Shown: positions 1-10,657, counted from the first letter of the stretch. The stretch: 64,000 nt of DNA from JAISFI01 sp031553775 (GCA_031553775.1 JAVBLA010000050.1:26284-90283); one strand, 5' to 3'. A program made the numbers and translations. Notes: generated by a model not told the origin, from the sequence alone.

Positions 1-1761
1 AAGAACCACCCGTCTGTCATTTTATGGTCTATGGGAAATGAATGCGGAGACGGTGCAAATTTTGTTGCAGGTTATGGTATGTTGCGGGAATTGGATCCTA
101 CCCGTTTTGTTCAATTTGAGCAAGCCGGAGCGCTCCCTCATACCGATATTTATTGTCCGATGTATATGAAAGCTGAGAATATGAAAAACTATGCCTTGGC
201 AGGAAATACAAGCAAACCATTGATCCTGTGTGAATATGCACATGCCATGGGAAATAGTCTCGGAAATTTTCAGGATTATTGGGACCTGATAGAGTCGTAT
301 CCGGTCTTACAGGGAGGTTTCATTTGGGATTTTGTGGATCAAGGCATTGAAAATACCAGAAACGGACAGCGTTTTTTTGAATATGGCGGCGGATTTGGAC
401 TTGAACATATCCGGAATGATGCTGCTTTCTGCAACAATGGCCTTTTTAATCCGGATCGAACCCCCAATCCTCATGCATATGAAGCCCGGAAAGTCTATCA
501 GAATATCCGTGTAAAAAATGATCCCTTGGGCAGCAAAAATCAATTCCTGATTGTAAACAACAATAGTTTTACAAACACAAATAAATATACCTGCAAGTGG
601 TCTGTTTTAAAAAATGGAATTCCTGTTGAACGCGGGACCCTGAAAACGAGTATTGCACCTCTTTCTTCGGGATGGTTAACAATTCCATATCAAACAATTA
701 TTTCGAAAGATTCGGATTATTTTATTAATTTTGAATTCGTTACTGAACAAGCAGAAGGCTTGCTTCCTGAAAATTGGGTGGTTGCCTATGATCAGATAGC
801 TATTCAATCGGCTACACGTACCTTTTCCGGATCAGATTCGGAAGGGACATTAAAATGTAATGAAACAACAAACTCGATAATGATTACAAGCAATAGAGGC
901 TTGCAGATTGCATTTGATAAATTTACAGGAGCACTGAGCAATTATGTTTTCAATGGTTTTGATTTTGTTAAATCGCCCATGAACCCCGATTTCTATCGTG
1001 TAGCAATTGATAATGACGATTGGGATGCTATTAATAATTGTTGGTTGAACACAAGCGAAAAAATTAAGTCGGTTGACCTGACTCTTGAAAAAGAACCTGT
1101 AGCAAACATGAAAGATCAGTTTTCGAGCATTACGGTTTCAGTAAAATATCTGTTGGTTGCCGGAAACGAACCACAACAAACCATTGACTTTGAAAACGTT
1201 TATACAATTTATCCCGGAGGAAAAATCAATGTATTGAATCGTTTTAATCCGAAATATTACAATGGAGAGGCCAATATGTCTATTCCCAGAATAGGACAGG
1301 TTGTACAGATCAACGGCGATTTGAATCAGATAAAATGGTATGGGCGAGGGCCCTGGGAGAATTATTCCGACCGGAAAACATCTGCTCTGGTCGGAGTTTA
1401 TTCCATGCAGATCAAAGATTTGGCTTACGATTATATCCGCCCACAGGAAAACGGTTACCGCACGGATGTCGGTTGGTTGGAGATAAGCAACGAAAAGGGA
1501 GTGGGAATGAGAATCGAAGGGATGCCCAAGATTTGTTTCAATGCGCAATATACATCGCAGAAAAACTTTTTTACACCGGAAGGGAAGCGAATCCGTTATA
1601 CAGTCGATATGAAAAGGGAAAAAGATTATTATCTGAATATCGATTACAGGCAAAAAGGTGTAGGTGGCGATAATTCATGGGGAAAGCCCGTACATGTTGA
1701 ATATTTAGTTTTGTTGCGGTATTATGAATACGGGTATAGTATTGAACCTTTATTGAAATAA
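1..1761 (+). CDS. lacZ: Beta-galactosidase, GH2 family (5' end outside window)
   Basis: This is the C-terminal part of a LacZ-type glycoside hydrolase family 2 enzyme, which releases terminal beta-galactose. The reading frame is open from base 1, so the gene starts upstream of the window. The first codons read KNHPSVILWSMGNECG, the GH2 acid/base motif, with the catalytic Glu at bases 40-42. The nucleophile is the Glu of LCEYAHAMGNS at 232-234. The remainder matches the LacZ small-chain domain, including WYGRGPWENYSDR near residue 445. No signal peptide can be judged. It lies 5 bases before a hybrid two-component regulator on the same strand, as is usual in polysaccharide utilisation loci, so it is probably controlled by that sensor. 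The true substrate could be another beta-galactoside-containing glycan. Confidence 0.93.
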   Translation, partial: KNHPSVILWSMGNECGDGANFVAGYGMLRELDPTRFVQFEQAGALPHTDIYCPMYMKAENMKNYALAGNTSKPLILCEYAHAMGNSLGNFQDYWDLIESYPVLQGGFIWDFVDQGIENTRNGQRFFEYGGGFGLEHIRNDAAFCNNGLFNPDRTPNPHAYEARKVYQNIRVKNDPLGSKNQFLIVNNNSFTNTNKYTCKWSVLKNGIPVERGTLKTSIAPLSSGWLTIPYQTIISKDSDYFINFEFVTEQAEGLLPENWVVAYDQIAIQSATRTFSGSDSEGTLKCNETTNSIMITSNRGLQIAFDKFTGALSNYVFNGFDFVKSPMNPDFYRVAIDNDDWDAINNCWLNTSEKIKSVDLTLEKEPVANMKDQFSSITVSVKYLLVAGNEPQQTIDFENVYTIYPGGKINVLNRFNPKYYNGEANMSIPRIGQVVQINGDLNQIKWYGRGPWENYSDRKTSALVGVYSMQIKDLAYDYIRPQENGYRTDVGWLEISNEKGVGMRIEGMPKICFNAQYTSQKNFFTPEGKRIRYTVDMKREKDYYLNIDYRQKGVGGDNSWGKPVHVEYLVLLRYYEYGYSIEPLLK

Positions 1762-1766
1762 GCATC

Positions 1767-4700
1767 TTGAAACGATTTTGCCTCATATTGTCCGTCTTTT
1801 TCCCGTTCATGTTGTGGTCGATGGAAATCGACTATCCGACAATTATTCACAAATATCGGATGCAAGACGGCTTGTCGAATGATATTGTATACGATGTTTG
1901 CCAGGATACCGACGGATGCATGTGGTTTGGTACGGCAGAAGGTATCTCTAAATTTGACGGTTCTGAATTTTCCTCTTATAATTGGAGCCAGGGAGGTGCC
2001 ATGATGGCTAATCATCAAGCCATTAAAATTTTGTATCATGAAAAAAGACTTTATATAGCCAATCCCTTTGGATTGATTATTTACAATATGGAGATCAATA
2101 AGTTCAAATTAGTATTGCCGGAAGGAGTCAATGCTATGAGAATAAGAGCATTATCTCTTTCACGAGATGGAAATCTCTGGGTTGGCTCATACGACGGAGG
2201 TGGAGTTTATAAATACAATATCAAGAAAGAATCTTTCGAAATCCTTCAATATTCGCATACGGATAACCGGATTATTTCTCTTTATGAAGACAAAGACAAT
2301 CAATTGTACATAGGAACTCATTTCGGAGGTTTGGATGTAGTGGATTTGAAAACGAATAAAGCCACGAATTTCAGTAATGAGAAAAATATGCAAGTTGAAA
2401 AAATAACGGAAGATTCTTTTGGGAATATTTGGTTAGGGACTTGGGGTGGTTTAATGATGTATGATAAACAAGATCGCCAGATAAGCTCTATTACAAACGG
2501 TTACCTGGAAAATTGCCAGATCAATGCCCTGGATGAAGATAAAACCGGAAATTTGTGGGTTGGAACCGAAAACGGATTAATTGCTTTCAGTATCCGGGAA
2601 GCCTGTGTCAATCCCCACGATTTTAAAATGAGCATTTATAGCGAAACGTTGGATAAATATGGGCTTTCATATAAAACAGTGCTTGATCTTCATTGTGATT
2701 CAGACAATAATATCTGGATTGCTACTAATTCCGGAGGAGTAAATTTTATTTCTGGTTTCCATTCCAGATTCGAACGGATAATTTATGATCCGCGATTGAA
2801 AAACAGCTTGTCTTACAGGCGAGTTACATCAATAAGCGAAGATCAGACCGGTAATTTATGGATTGCTACCGATGGAGGAGGAGTTGATTATTATGATAAA
2901 ATTTCGAAACAAATTACGGCCATCAATAAAAGCAATTCCAATTTAAGCGATGATGCTGTCCTTTGTTCCTTAGTCGATTCGGACGGAGATGTTTGGTTAG
3001 GAACTTATAATAATAAATTAAATAGAAAAATATCGGGAAAAAGAGATTTTGTGGTTTACGAAGGCTCCAAATCATCTCAACACAATACTTTGATGCAAGG
3101 TGATTTACTTTGCCTGGAAGAAGATGCATATAATAGAATCTGGATCGGGCAGAGATCCGGTTTGGTTTTTTTTGACAAGAAACAGGACACATTTATTCAG
3201 ATACCAGAACTGAAATGGGTGTCTATCAGGTGTATTTTCCCTACAAAAGATGGAGTTTACATTGGAGCTCACCCGAAAGTTTTATTTTATGATTTTGTGA
3301 CAAAACGGTTGGTTTCCAAACACCCTGGATTGGATAACCTGTTTGCCAATTGTTTGTTTGTTGATGAAAAAGAGCATTTGTGGATAGGAACGAATGGTCA
3401 GGGACTTTTTTGTTATGATCCGGGCAATAATACGATTAAGAATTTCGATATTACAAGTGGTTTCCCAAGCGATAATGTCTGTAAAATATTACAAGACAGT
3501 GATAAAAACCTGTGGATAACAACCAACAAGGGGATTAGTAAATTTTCTAAAACAAACAGTAGCATACGAAATTTCAATAATAAAGATGGTGTTCAGCCTG
3601 GAATGTTTATTGAAAATTGTGGAATGAAAACCCGTTCAGGACAGATATTTTTTGGAGGAACGGAAGGTATAACCTTCTTCTATCCTGCTGAGATAAGCGG
3701 AAAACTTCATCATCCGAATATTATTTTTACAAACTTTCTGCTTTTCAATAATCCGGTAGAGATTTGTTCGGAAACCAACCCGCACTCTCCTTTGCATAAA
3801 ACCATTAATTTTGTCAGCCAAATAACATTGGATTATAAAGAATCTGTATTTTCGATTGAATATGCTTCGGTTGATTATCAATCGGCCAATCAGATTAATT
3901 ATGCTTATATCCTTGAAGGAGTGGACGCGGATTGGAGTTATGTGAAAAATAAGCGGACTGCCACTTACCGATACCTCGCTCCGGGGACTTATATATTCAA
4001 AGTGATGTCTTCTAACCTGGATGGTTTATTTGATCCTTCTCTTTGCAGACAAATAAAGATAATAATCAATCCTCCTTTTTACCTTACATGGTGGGCTTAT
4101 TTTATTTATCTACTTACTTTTGGAGTCATCTGTTATTCTGTATGGAGTTTCTTGACAGTTAAGACACGAGCGTTGAACCGGATCCGCTATGAGCGTTTGG
4201 AAAGACAAAAATCGGAAGAATTGCATCAGGAAAAACTGGTTTTTTTCACCAATATATCACATGAATTAAGAACACCCCTGACGCTGATTGCTGCTCCCGT
4301 AGACCGTTTACTGGAAGAAGAAACTTCAGACGATAAAAAATATCTCCTTACGCTGATTAAACAAAATATTGTCCGTTTGCTGAATAGTATCAATCAAATA
4401 ATGGACATTCGAAAAATAGACCGGAGCCAAATGAAATTGAAAGTGGAAAAACTTGAAATTATTTCGTTTGTAGGCAAAATTGTCGGCTTATTCCGGGACA
4501 TGGCTCAATCCAAACAAATTGAACTTGAATACAGCCATCATAAAAATGAGCTTTGGGGATGGATAGATCCGGAGTTTTTGGATAAGATTTTATGTAATAT
4601 CCTGTCGAATGCCTTTAAGTTTACATCTGATCACGGAGAAGTAATTATCAATATTTATACAACGGTCGACAGTGAACCCCAAAACAACCGGCTGTATATT

Positions 4701-5807
4701 GAAATTACAGATACTGGGAAAGGGATACCGGCTGATCATTTACCTTATATTTTCGATCGTTTTTATCAGGTGAAGACAAATAAATCGGGAACTGGCAAAA
4801 CAAAAGGTTCGGGAGTCGGTTTACATTTGGTAAAATCTCTTGTAGAACTCCATAAAGGTAATGTTGAGGTTGAAAGCAAGGAAGGTGTGGGGACGAAGTT
4901 TATTTTGTCGTTTCCGTTTGAGTCCGAGAACTATATGGAGAGTGAGAAAAACCGGGAAACATCTTATTTTTCACATGCTGAGCAATTTTTTTCATTGATG
5001 GCATTTCCGGAGCCGGTACAACAGGTACCGGAAGGAACAAATAAGCTGCAAAACAAAATACTGGTTGTTGATGACGATCCCGAAATCCTTCATTTTTTGA
5101 AATTCGAATTATGCAATGATTTTGAAGTCTTTCTGGCTGAAGACGGACGCATTGCTTTAGAAAAGGCCTATGAGATTATTCCTGATCTTGTTATCAGCGA
5201 TGTAATGATGCCGGAGCTTGATGGGTTAACTTTATGTAAAGAGCTGAAAACCAATATCAAAACAAGCCATATCCCCATTATCCTGTTGACTGCGAAAAGT
5301 ACGGTTGAAGATAAAATCGAAGGGATTGAAGTCGGAGCTGATTCTTATATATCCAAGCCATTTGATATCAGGCATTTAAGAATAAGAATAAAGAAACTGA
5401 TCGAGTTACGCGAAACAATACGGAATAAATATGTTGAAAAATTATCTGGTTTATCTCCGGAAAATGTAGAACAGAACCCTACCATTGACGACAAACTGCT
5501 ACAAAATATCATATCTTTTGTGAAGGAAAATATCTCAAATTCGGATATCAATGGAGAAACACTGGCGCAATACGTTGCAATGAGCCGAATGAGTTTGCAC
5601 CGTAAATTAAAAGCATTGACCGGACTTTCCGCCGGTGATTTTATCCGGAATATTCGTCTTGAGGAAGCCAAAAAGTTGCTTGAGGCCGGAGGCCGTAATG
5701 TTTCGGAAGTTTCTTATGATGTGGGTTATTCTTCTCCATCATATTTTTATACTTGTTTTGTCCGTAAATTCGGACTCTCTCCTTCGGATGTTATCAAAAA
5801 GGGGTGA
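1767..5807 (+). CDS. Hybrid two-component system sensor/regulator (HTCS)
   Basis: A single 1346-residue chain holds a whole glycan-sensing pathway. An N-terminal signal sequence (MKRFCLILSVFFPFMLWS) is followed by periplasmic two-component-regulator propeller repeats with recurring LWIGT/LWVGT blades to about residue 680, a Y_Y_Y domain (about 690-760) and one membrane span (about 771-796). Next come a HisKA domain with phospho-acceptor His832 in NISHELRTPL, a HATPase domain, a receiver with Asp1145 in ISDVMMPELDG, and a C-terminal AraC-type DNA-binding domain. The first codon is TTG. The nearest ATG is 14 codons downstream and would cut the signal sequence, so the TTG is preferred. It lies 5 bases after the GH2 stop and probably controls the glycan locus that continues upstream of the window. 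Confidence 0.95.
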   Translation: MKRFCLILSVFFPFMLWSMEIDYPTIIHKYRMQDGLSNDIVYDVCQDTDGCMWFGTAEGISKFDGSEFSSYNWSQGGAMMANHQAIKILYHEKRLYIANPFGLIIYNMEINKFKLVLPEGVNAMRIRALSLSRDGNLWVGSYDGGGVYKYNIKKESFEILQYSHTDNRIISLYEDKDNQLYIGTHFGGLDVVDLKTNKATNFSNEKNMQVEKITEDSFGNIWLGTWGGLMMYDKQDRQISSITNGYLENCQINALDEDKTGNLWVGTENGLIAFSIREACVNPHDFKMSIYSETLDKYGLSYKTVLDLHCDSDNNIWIATNSGGVNFISGFHSRFERIIYDPRLKNSLSYRRVTSISEDQTGNLWIATDGGGVDYYDKISKQITAINKSNSNLSDDAVLCSLVDSDGDVWLGTYNNKLNRKISGKRDFVVYEGSKSSQHNTLMQGDLLCLEEDAYNRIWIGQRSGLVFFDKKQDTFIQIPELKWVSIRCIFPTKDGVYIGAHPKVLFYDFVTKRLVSKHPGLDNLFANCLFVDEKEHLWIGTNGQGLFCYDPGNNTIKNFDITSGFPSDNVCKILQDSDKNLWITTNKGISKFSKTNSSIRNFNNKDGVQPGMFIENCGMKTRSGQIFFGGTEGITFFYPAEISGKLHHPNIIFTNFLLFNNPVEICSETNPHSPLHKTINFVSQITLDYKESVFSIEYASVDYQSANQINYAYILEGVDADWSYVKNKRTATYRYLAPGTYIFKVMSSNLDGLFDPSLCRQIKIIINPPFYLTWWAYFIYLLTFGVICYSVWSFLTVKTRALNRIRYERLERQKSEELHQEKLVFFTNISHELRTPLTLIAAPVDRLLEEETSDDKKYLLTLIKQNIVRLLNSINQIMDIRKIDRSQMKLKVEKLEIISFVGKIVGLFRDMAQSKQIELEYSHHKNELWGWIDPEFLDKILCNILSNAFKFTSDHGEVIINIYTTVDSEPQNNRLYIEITDTGKGIPADHLPYIFDRFYQVKTNKSGTGKTKGSGVGLHLVKSLVELHKGNVEVESKEGVGTKFILSFPFESENYMESEKNRETSYFSHAEQFFSLMAFPEPVQQVPEGTNKLQNKILVVDDDPEILHFLKFELCNDFEVFLAEDGRIALEKAYEIIPDLVISDVMMPELDGLTLCKELKTNIKTSHIPIILLTAKSTVEDKIEGIEVGADSYISKPFDIRHLRIRIKKLIELRETIRNKYVEKLSGLSPENVEQNPTIDDKLLQNIISFVKENISNSDINGETLAQYVAMSRMSLHRKLKALTGLSAGDFIRNIRLEEAKKLLEAGGRNVSEVSYDVGYSSPSYFYTCFVRKFGLSPSDVIKKG

Positions 5808-5899
5808 ATAGAAGAATATCAACGTTTTCGTTAAGCAATAGACAGAAATCAAGTTTACTTGGGTTATGTTATTGCGAGAAAACGACTAAATTTATTGAA

Positions 5900-8158
5900 C
5901 TATTTTTCATCGGTTAGCGCCAAAATCTTTTCCCGTTCGCCCACAATCCACAGGATATCTTCTTCTAAAAATTCAAAATCGATATCGGGGTTCATAATAG
6001 ATGTTTCCTCTCTTTCTATACCGACAACCAGGCAATCGTATTGGTCTCTGATCCCTGAATTTTTGATTGTTTTCCCCACGAGCCAGGATTCCGGTTCGAT
6101 CCGGAGTTGTTCGATATTTACTTCAGGCGCAGGGACATCTTCCTGCCGTTGGCTGTATTTACGCCCTTTTTCTTCTATAAAATTCTGAAAAACCACCATT
6201 TGCTCGTCATTTCCCAATACAATAATTTTATCGTAGGGGTAGACCCGTTCTTCTCCTCCCGGAATATTGATCCGTCGGCTTCCCCGGATAATAGTTACGG
6301 CATTGACTCCGCAACGTTGGCGAAAATTCAGTTCTTTCAGGGTTTTGCCTACAATAGAATAGTCCGGTTGTACTTCGAAATCGGCTAAGTGCAGATCCCT
6401 GTCCAGCAAATGGTTTACAAAGCGTTGTTTGATAGGAGCATGCAATTCCTGATAATACTGCCGGGCATGCAGGTTCTTTTTGAATCTTCTTTCTATCAGG
6501 ATGGATTGCTTTTTGAGTTCTTTCGAAAAAATAAATATCAGGATGATAACGGCAGCGATGGAAAATGCAATTCCAAAAGTAGCATCGAATAGCCTTACCA
6601 ATACTCCCATCACCATTGCCATACATAAGATGACACGAAAAACGATCAGGAAAATCAGCGGACCATGGTTTACTTTGCTCCGGTTCCAGAGTTCTTCGAA
6701 CTCGACTGAATGGTTTTTCTTGACCATGATGGCCCTAAGGAAAGGAGAAATTGTCAACAGGATGATAGCTGCACACAACACGGATCCGATCCAGCCTGAA
6801 ACATGTTCCCGGATGAAGGGTACAAGGTATTGAAAAGAAAGGAAGATTATCATGAGACAGATCAACAGGTAGATAACTAGTATTTTGGTAATGTCTTTCA
6901 GTAGTTTTTTCCAGGTGCTTTGTTCATTGACCGGTCTGGCACCGGAAGCGTCTTTATTGATGTATTTATTCCAGGAAGGAGGAATTTTTTTTTCAATTAC
7001 TTTCAGTGCCGGATCGGATAATTTGATCAGATAGGGGGTGATAAAAATCGTAATAACCGATACGGAGACAATAACCGGATACAGGAAATTGTCGATGACC
7101 TTCAGGGAAAGTCCCAGACCGGCAATAATGAAGGAAAATTCACCTACCTGGGCCAATGAGAACCCCGATTTTACTGCAATATTGAGGGGTTGTCCTGATA
7201 ACAGGATCCCAGAGGTGGCAAAAAAGATCTGTCCGATAATTACAACTAAGGAAATAATAATGATCGGGAAGATATATTGCCCGATCACAGGGATGTCGAT
7301 CATCATCCCTACAGAGACGAAAAAGATAGCTCCGAAAAGGTTTTTGACCGGTTGTACCAGATGTTCTATTTTCTCGGCCTCCATGGTTTCAGCAAGGATA
7401 GATCCCATCACGAAGGCGCCTAATGCAGATGAAAATCCGGCTTTGGTGGCTAACATGACCATCCCGAGACAGAGCGCCAGGGAAACGACCAGCAAGGTTT
7501 CATCATTCAGATATTTTTTGGCTTTCTTGAGGAAAGTGGGTATCAGGAAAATACCCGTTACAAACCAAAACAGGAGAAAGGCCAGGAGTTTGAATATACT
7601 GATTAGCATTTCCGTTCCTTCGAATTGCTTACTCACTGCCAGAGTTGAAAGTAATACCATTAAAAGGACGGCAAACAGGTCTTCTACAATCAGGATTCCC
7701 AGTACAATACCTGAAAAACGTTGCTTGCGTAATCCCATATCATCAAAAACCTTCACGATGATCATAGTAGACGACATACAGAGCATGCCACCCAGGAACA
7801 GGCTGTCCATAGAGGACCAACCCATACAAATTCCGGTGAGGTAACCTAATGCCATCATGGAAACAACGATGGTTGTTGTGGATATGATGGCTGTAACACC
7901 TACATGAATCAACTTTTTAAAACTGAAATCCAAGCCCAGTGCAAACAAAAGGAAAATTACTCCAATATCTCCCCAGGTGGTGATATTGGCCGTATCCGTT
8001 ACAGTTGGGATTATATGCACATGTGGCCCGGCCAGCAGTCCGGCGATAATATATCCCAATACCACTGGTTGTTTGAATCGTTTAAATAATATGGAAACGA
8101 TTCCTGCAGATATAAGAATCAGTGCAAGATCGGTAATTAGTGTGGGTAGATGGGACAT
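5900..8158 (-). CDS. KefB-type cation/proton antiporter with two C-terminal RCK_C (TrkA-C) domains
   Basis: A 752-residue inner-membrane antiporter of the CPA2 family, expected to exchange K+ or Na+ for protons. The first about 390 residues form the Na+/H+ exchanger domain, beginning with FKRFKQPVVLGYIIAGLLAGPH. A second hydrophobic block (about 425-560) follows. The tail holds two TrkA-C-like domains, starting near DYSIVGKTLKELNFR and ESWLVGKTIKNSGIRD. No nucleotide-binding TrkA-N (GxGxxG) domain is visible, unlike classical KefB/KefC, so gating by NAD(H) or glutathione adducts is not supported. It is divergent from corA at 8337, with 178 bases between them. The 3' end faces the HTCS gene, and only 92 bases separate the two stops. 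Confidence 0.85.
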   Translation of the reverse strand: MSHLPTLITDLALILISAGIVSILFKRFKQPVVLGYIIAGLLAGPHVHIIPTVTDTANITTWGDIGVIFLLFALGLDFSFKKLIHVGVTAIISTTTIVVSMMALGYLTGICMGWSSMDSLFLGGMLCMSSTMIIVKVFDDMGLRKQRFSGIVLGILIVEDLFAVLLMVLLSTLAVSKQFEGTEMLISIFKLLAFLLFWFVTGIFLIPTFLKKAKKYLNDETLLVVSLALCLGMVMLATKAGFSSALGAFVMGSILAETMEAEKIEHLVQPVKNLFGAIFFVSVGMMIDIPVIGQYIFPIIIISLVVIIGQIFFATSGILLSGQPLNIAVKSGFSLAQVGEFSFIIAGLGLSLKVIDNFLYPVIVSVSVITIFITPYLIKLSDPALKVIEKKIPPSWNKYINKDASGARPVNEQSTWKKLLKDITKILVIYLLICLMIIFLSFQYLVPFIREHVSGWIGSVLCAAIILLTISPFLRAIMVKKNHSVEFEELWNRSKVNHGPLIFLIVFRVILCMAMVMGVLVRLFDATFGIAFSIAAVIILIFIFSKELKKQSILIERRFKKNLHARQYYQELHAPIKQRFVNHLLDRDLHLADFEVQPDYSIVGKTLKELNFRQRCGVNAVTIIRGSRRINIPGGEERVYPYDKIIVLGNDEQMVVFQNFIEEKGRKYSQRQEDVPAPEVNIEQLRIEPESWLVGKTIKNSGIRDQYDCLVVGIEREETSIMNPDIDFEFLEEDILWIVGEREKILALTDEK

Positions 8159-8336
8159 TGTCGATGGCTGATTTTTGAATGGACAAAATTACAAAAAAAA
8201 TATTCGGGTTTGGTAATATTTATTTCTGAATTAGTTTAAAAAATTGATTTTGATACACCCTCATTTTAGATTATTTTTTGTAAACAATCTATTCTTCTAT
8301 ACGTTACTATTTAAATAATCATCTATCCCATCAATA

Positions 8337-9383
8337 ATGAAAAGAAAAGCAAGACCCCGTAATCTATCATCCATCCCCTCTTATACAGGTAGGAGAGATA
8401 CGCCTACCCATATCCGTCTGATCCGGTATAGCCATAATTCGTTTTCGGAAACCACTACCAGTAATGTTCGCGATATTTTGTCGCAGGTTAGTGACGAAAC
8501 GGTGACCTGGATTCGTGTAAGCGGGATGAGCGATCCCGAATTGATCATCAGTCTGATTAAGGAATTCGGACTGAATATTCTGGATGCCAAAGATGTATTG
8601 ACAACACAGCATCTGATTACTGTAGAAGAATATGATGACAGTATTTTTATGGTATTGCCGGCTATTTATTATCATGAAGACGAGGAGATTACCGAACACC
8701 TGGCATTTATTCTTGGGCGGAATTACCTCATTTCTTTTCAGGAAACCAACAATCCTTTATTTGAAAATATTTTCAAGGTATTGAAAGAAAATACTTCCCG
8801 CATCAATAATAAGAAAGCTGATTTTTTGCTGGCTACCATGCTGAATGAAATCATTGGAAGTTATGGAGATAGTGTGTTGCAATTGGAAGAAGACCTGGAG
8901 GGGTTGGAAGACCGTCTGCTGGATATTAAAAACCTGAAAGACAATTCCATTGTGGATATCCAGGAAAAAAGAAGGGAAAGCATTCGTTTGCGAAAATTGC
9001 TGTCGCCCTTCAAAGACCAGTTGGCCAAATTGCTCCGGGTTGATAAAACTCTAATTTCGGAAGAAGAGATTCCTTATTTTAAAGATGTTTATGATCAGTT
9101 ATTGTATATCCTTCAGAATATCGAGTCCTGCCGGGAAATCACTTCCTCATTGGTCGACCTGTATCTTAATAACAACGACCTGAAGATGAATTATGTAATG
9201 AAAAGGCTTACGGTGGTGGCTACAATCTTTATTCCCCTTACTTTTTTAGTGGGTGTCTGGGGAATGAATTTTAAATTCATGCCGGAACTGGAATGGCGCT
9301 ACGGGTATATAGTTTCCTGGATCATTATGATTGTCATCGGATTGTGGGTATGGTGGCAACTGAAGAAAAATGATATGTTTTAA
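8337..9383 (+). CDS. corA: CorA-family magnesium/cobalt transporter
   Basis: A 348-residue divalent cation channel of the CorA/MIT family in the inner membrane. The large N-terminal cytoplasmic domain ends in a long helix, followed by two membrane spans at the C-terminus. The signature Gly309-Met-Asn311 lies between them in LVGVWGMNFKFMPEL, the selectivity loop of Mg2+ channels. The short basic tail WWQLKKNDMF is typical. Length matches the family. It is transcribed alone, divergent from the antiporter gene at 8158. Confidence 0.93.
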   Translation: MKRKARPRNLSSIPSYTGRRDTPTHIRLIRYSHNSFSETTTSNVRDILSQVSDETVTWIRVSGMSDPELIISLIKEFGLNILDAKDVLTTQHLITVEEYDDSIFMVLPAIYYHEDEEITEHLAFILGRNYLISFQETNNPLFENIFKVLKENTSRINNKKADFLLATMLNEIIGSYGDSVLQLEEDLEGLEDRLLDIKNLKDNSIVDIQEKRRESIRLRKLLSPFKDQLAKLLRVDKTLISEEEIPYFKDVYDQLLYILQNIESCREITSSLVDLYLNNNDLKMNYVMKRLTVVATIFIPLTFLVGVWGMNFKFMPELEWRYGYIVSWIIMIVIGLWVWWQLKKNDMF

Positions 9384-9448
9384 ACCTATTTCCGAAAAAA
9401 ATATCTAAGTTTGTATTTTAATCAACAGAAGAAAGGACTTAGGAGAAT

Positions 9449-10621
9449 ATGGAATATACTTTCGCGCCGTTTGCGAAGCCGCTATATGTAATGCTTAAAC
9501 CAGCCGGAGCTATTTGTAATCTTCGTTGCAAATATTGTTATTACCTCGATAAGAAAGAATTGTATCCGGATGAGAAACGTTACGCCATGAGCGAAGAGCT
9601 TCTGGAAAGGTTTACCAAACAATATTTGGAATCCCAGACAATGCCGCAGGTGTTGTTTACCTGGCATGGTGGTGAAACACTGATGCGTAATATCGGGTTT
9701 TATAAAAAAGCCCTTGAATTTCAGCAAAAATACGGTAAAGGACGCCAGATCGACAACTGCCTGCAAACCAACGGCACTTTACTTAACGATGAGTGGTGCA
9801 AGTTTTTCAAGGATAATAATTTTCTGATCGGGATCTCGATCGACGGGCCCCAGCATTGCCATGATATCTACCGGAAAACAGCCGATGGAAGGCCTTCTTT
9901 CCTGCAGGTGATGCGTGGTATCAACTTGTTGAAGAAACATGGAGTGGAATTTAATATCATGGGGGTGGTGAATGATTACAATGCAGATTATCCGCTCGAT
10001 TTTTACCGCTTTTTTAAGGATATGGATTGCCGGTTTATCCAGTTCGCTCCGATCGTGGAACGGATGCCCGATGGAAAACCTGCTTCCTGGAATGTGTCTG
10101 CGGAGAAATGGGGTGATTTCCTGATTGCCATTTTCGATGAATGGGTACGGAATGATGTAGGGCAGTATTACGTTCAGTACTTTGATTCCACTTTAGCCAA
10201 TTGGGTAGGAGAACAACCGGGAACCTGTATCCTGGCCAGGACCTGCGGACATGCCGGAGTGATGGAATTCAACGGGGATGTATATGCCTGTGACCATCTT
10301 GTTTTCCCTGAATACAAACGGGGAAATATCTATACAAAAACACTGACTGAAATGATGTATTCTCCGGAACAAATGCAGTTCGGAGCCGATAAATACGATA
10401 GACTTCCAACGCAATGCCGGGAATGTGAGTTCCTTTTTGCCTGTAACGGGGAATGTCCTAAAAACCGGATCATCTCTACGGCTAACGGAGAGCCGGGTCT
10501 GAATTATCTTTGTAAAGGATATTATAAATTCTATAAACATGTGGCTCCTTATATGGACTACATGAAAAAAGAATTGCTGGCCAAACGTCCTCCTGCCAAT
10601 ATCATGGAAACATTCAAGTGA
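9449..10621 (+). CDS. Anaerobic sulfatase-maturating enzyme, radical SAM/SPASM
   Basis: A 390-residue radical SAM enzyme that oxidises the active-site Ser or Cys of sulfatases to formylglycine without oxygen. The radical SAM cluster motif is Cys23-x3-Cys27-x2-Cys30 (CNLRCKYC), preceded by the typical opening VMLKPAGAICNL. The SPASM region carries the two auxiliary cluster sets, CILARTCGH with VYACDH, and CRECEFLFACNGECPKNRI. Length and motif order agree with anSME of Bacteroides and Clostridium. Two Ser-type sulfatases at 44012 and 45369 are likely clients. The gene is not next to them, which fits one maturase serving many sulfatases. Confidence 0.93.
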   Translation: MEYTFAPFAKPLYVMLKPAGAICNLRCKYCYYLDKKELYPDEKRYAMSEELLERFTKQYLESQTMPQVLFTWHGGETLMRNIGFYKKALEFQQKYGKGRQIDNCLQTNGTLLNDEWCKFFKDNNFLIGISIDGPQHCHDIYRKTADGRPSFLQVMRGINLLKKHGVEFNIMGVVNDYNADYPLDFYRFFKDMDCRFIQFAPIVERMPDGKPASWNVSAEKWGDFLIAIFDEWVRNDVGQYYVQYFDSTLANWVGEQPGTCILARTCGHAGVMEFNGDVYACDHLVFPEYKRGNIYTKTLTEMMYSPEQMQFGADKYDRLPTQCRECEFLFACNGECPKNRIISTANGEPGLNYLCKGYYKFYKHVAPYMDYMKKELLAKRPPANIMETFK

Positions 10622-10657
10622 TTTGTTTGTTTTTTTATAAGAAACTTTCTCTTATAT

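Noticed and set aside
7038..7844. Open frame of 268 codons on the plus strand
   Set aside because: Antisense to the KefB-like antiporter, with a Thr/Ile/Arg-rich translation typical of the complement of a membrane protein gene.
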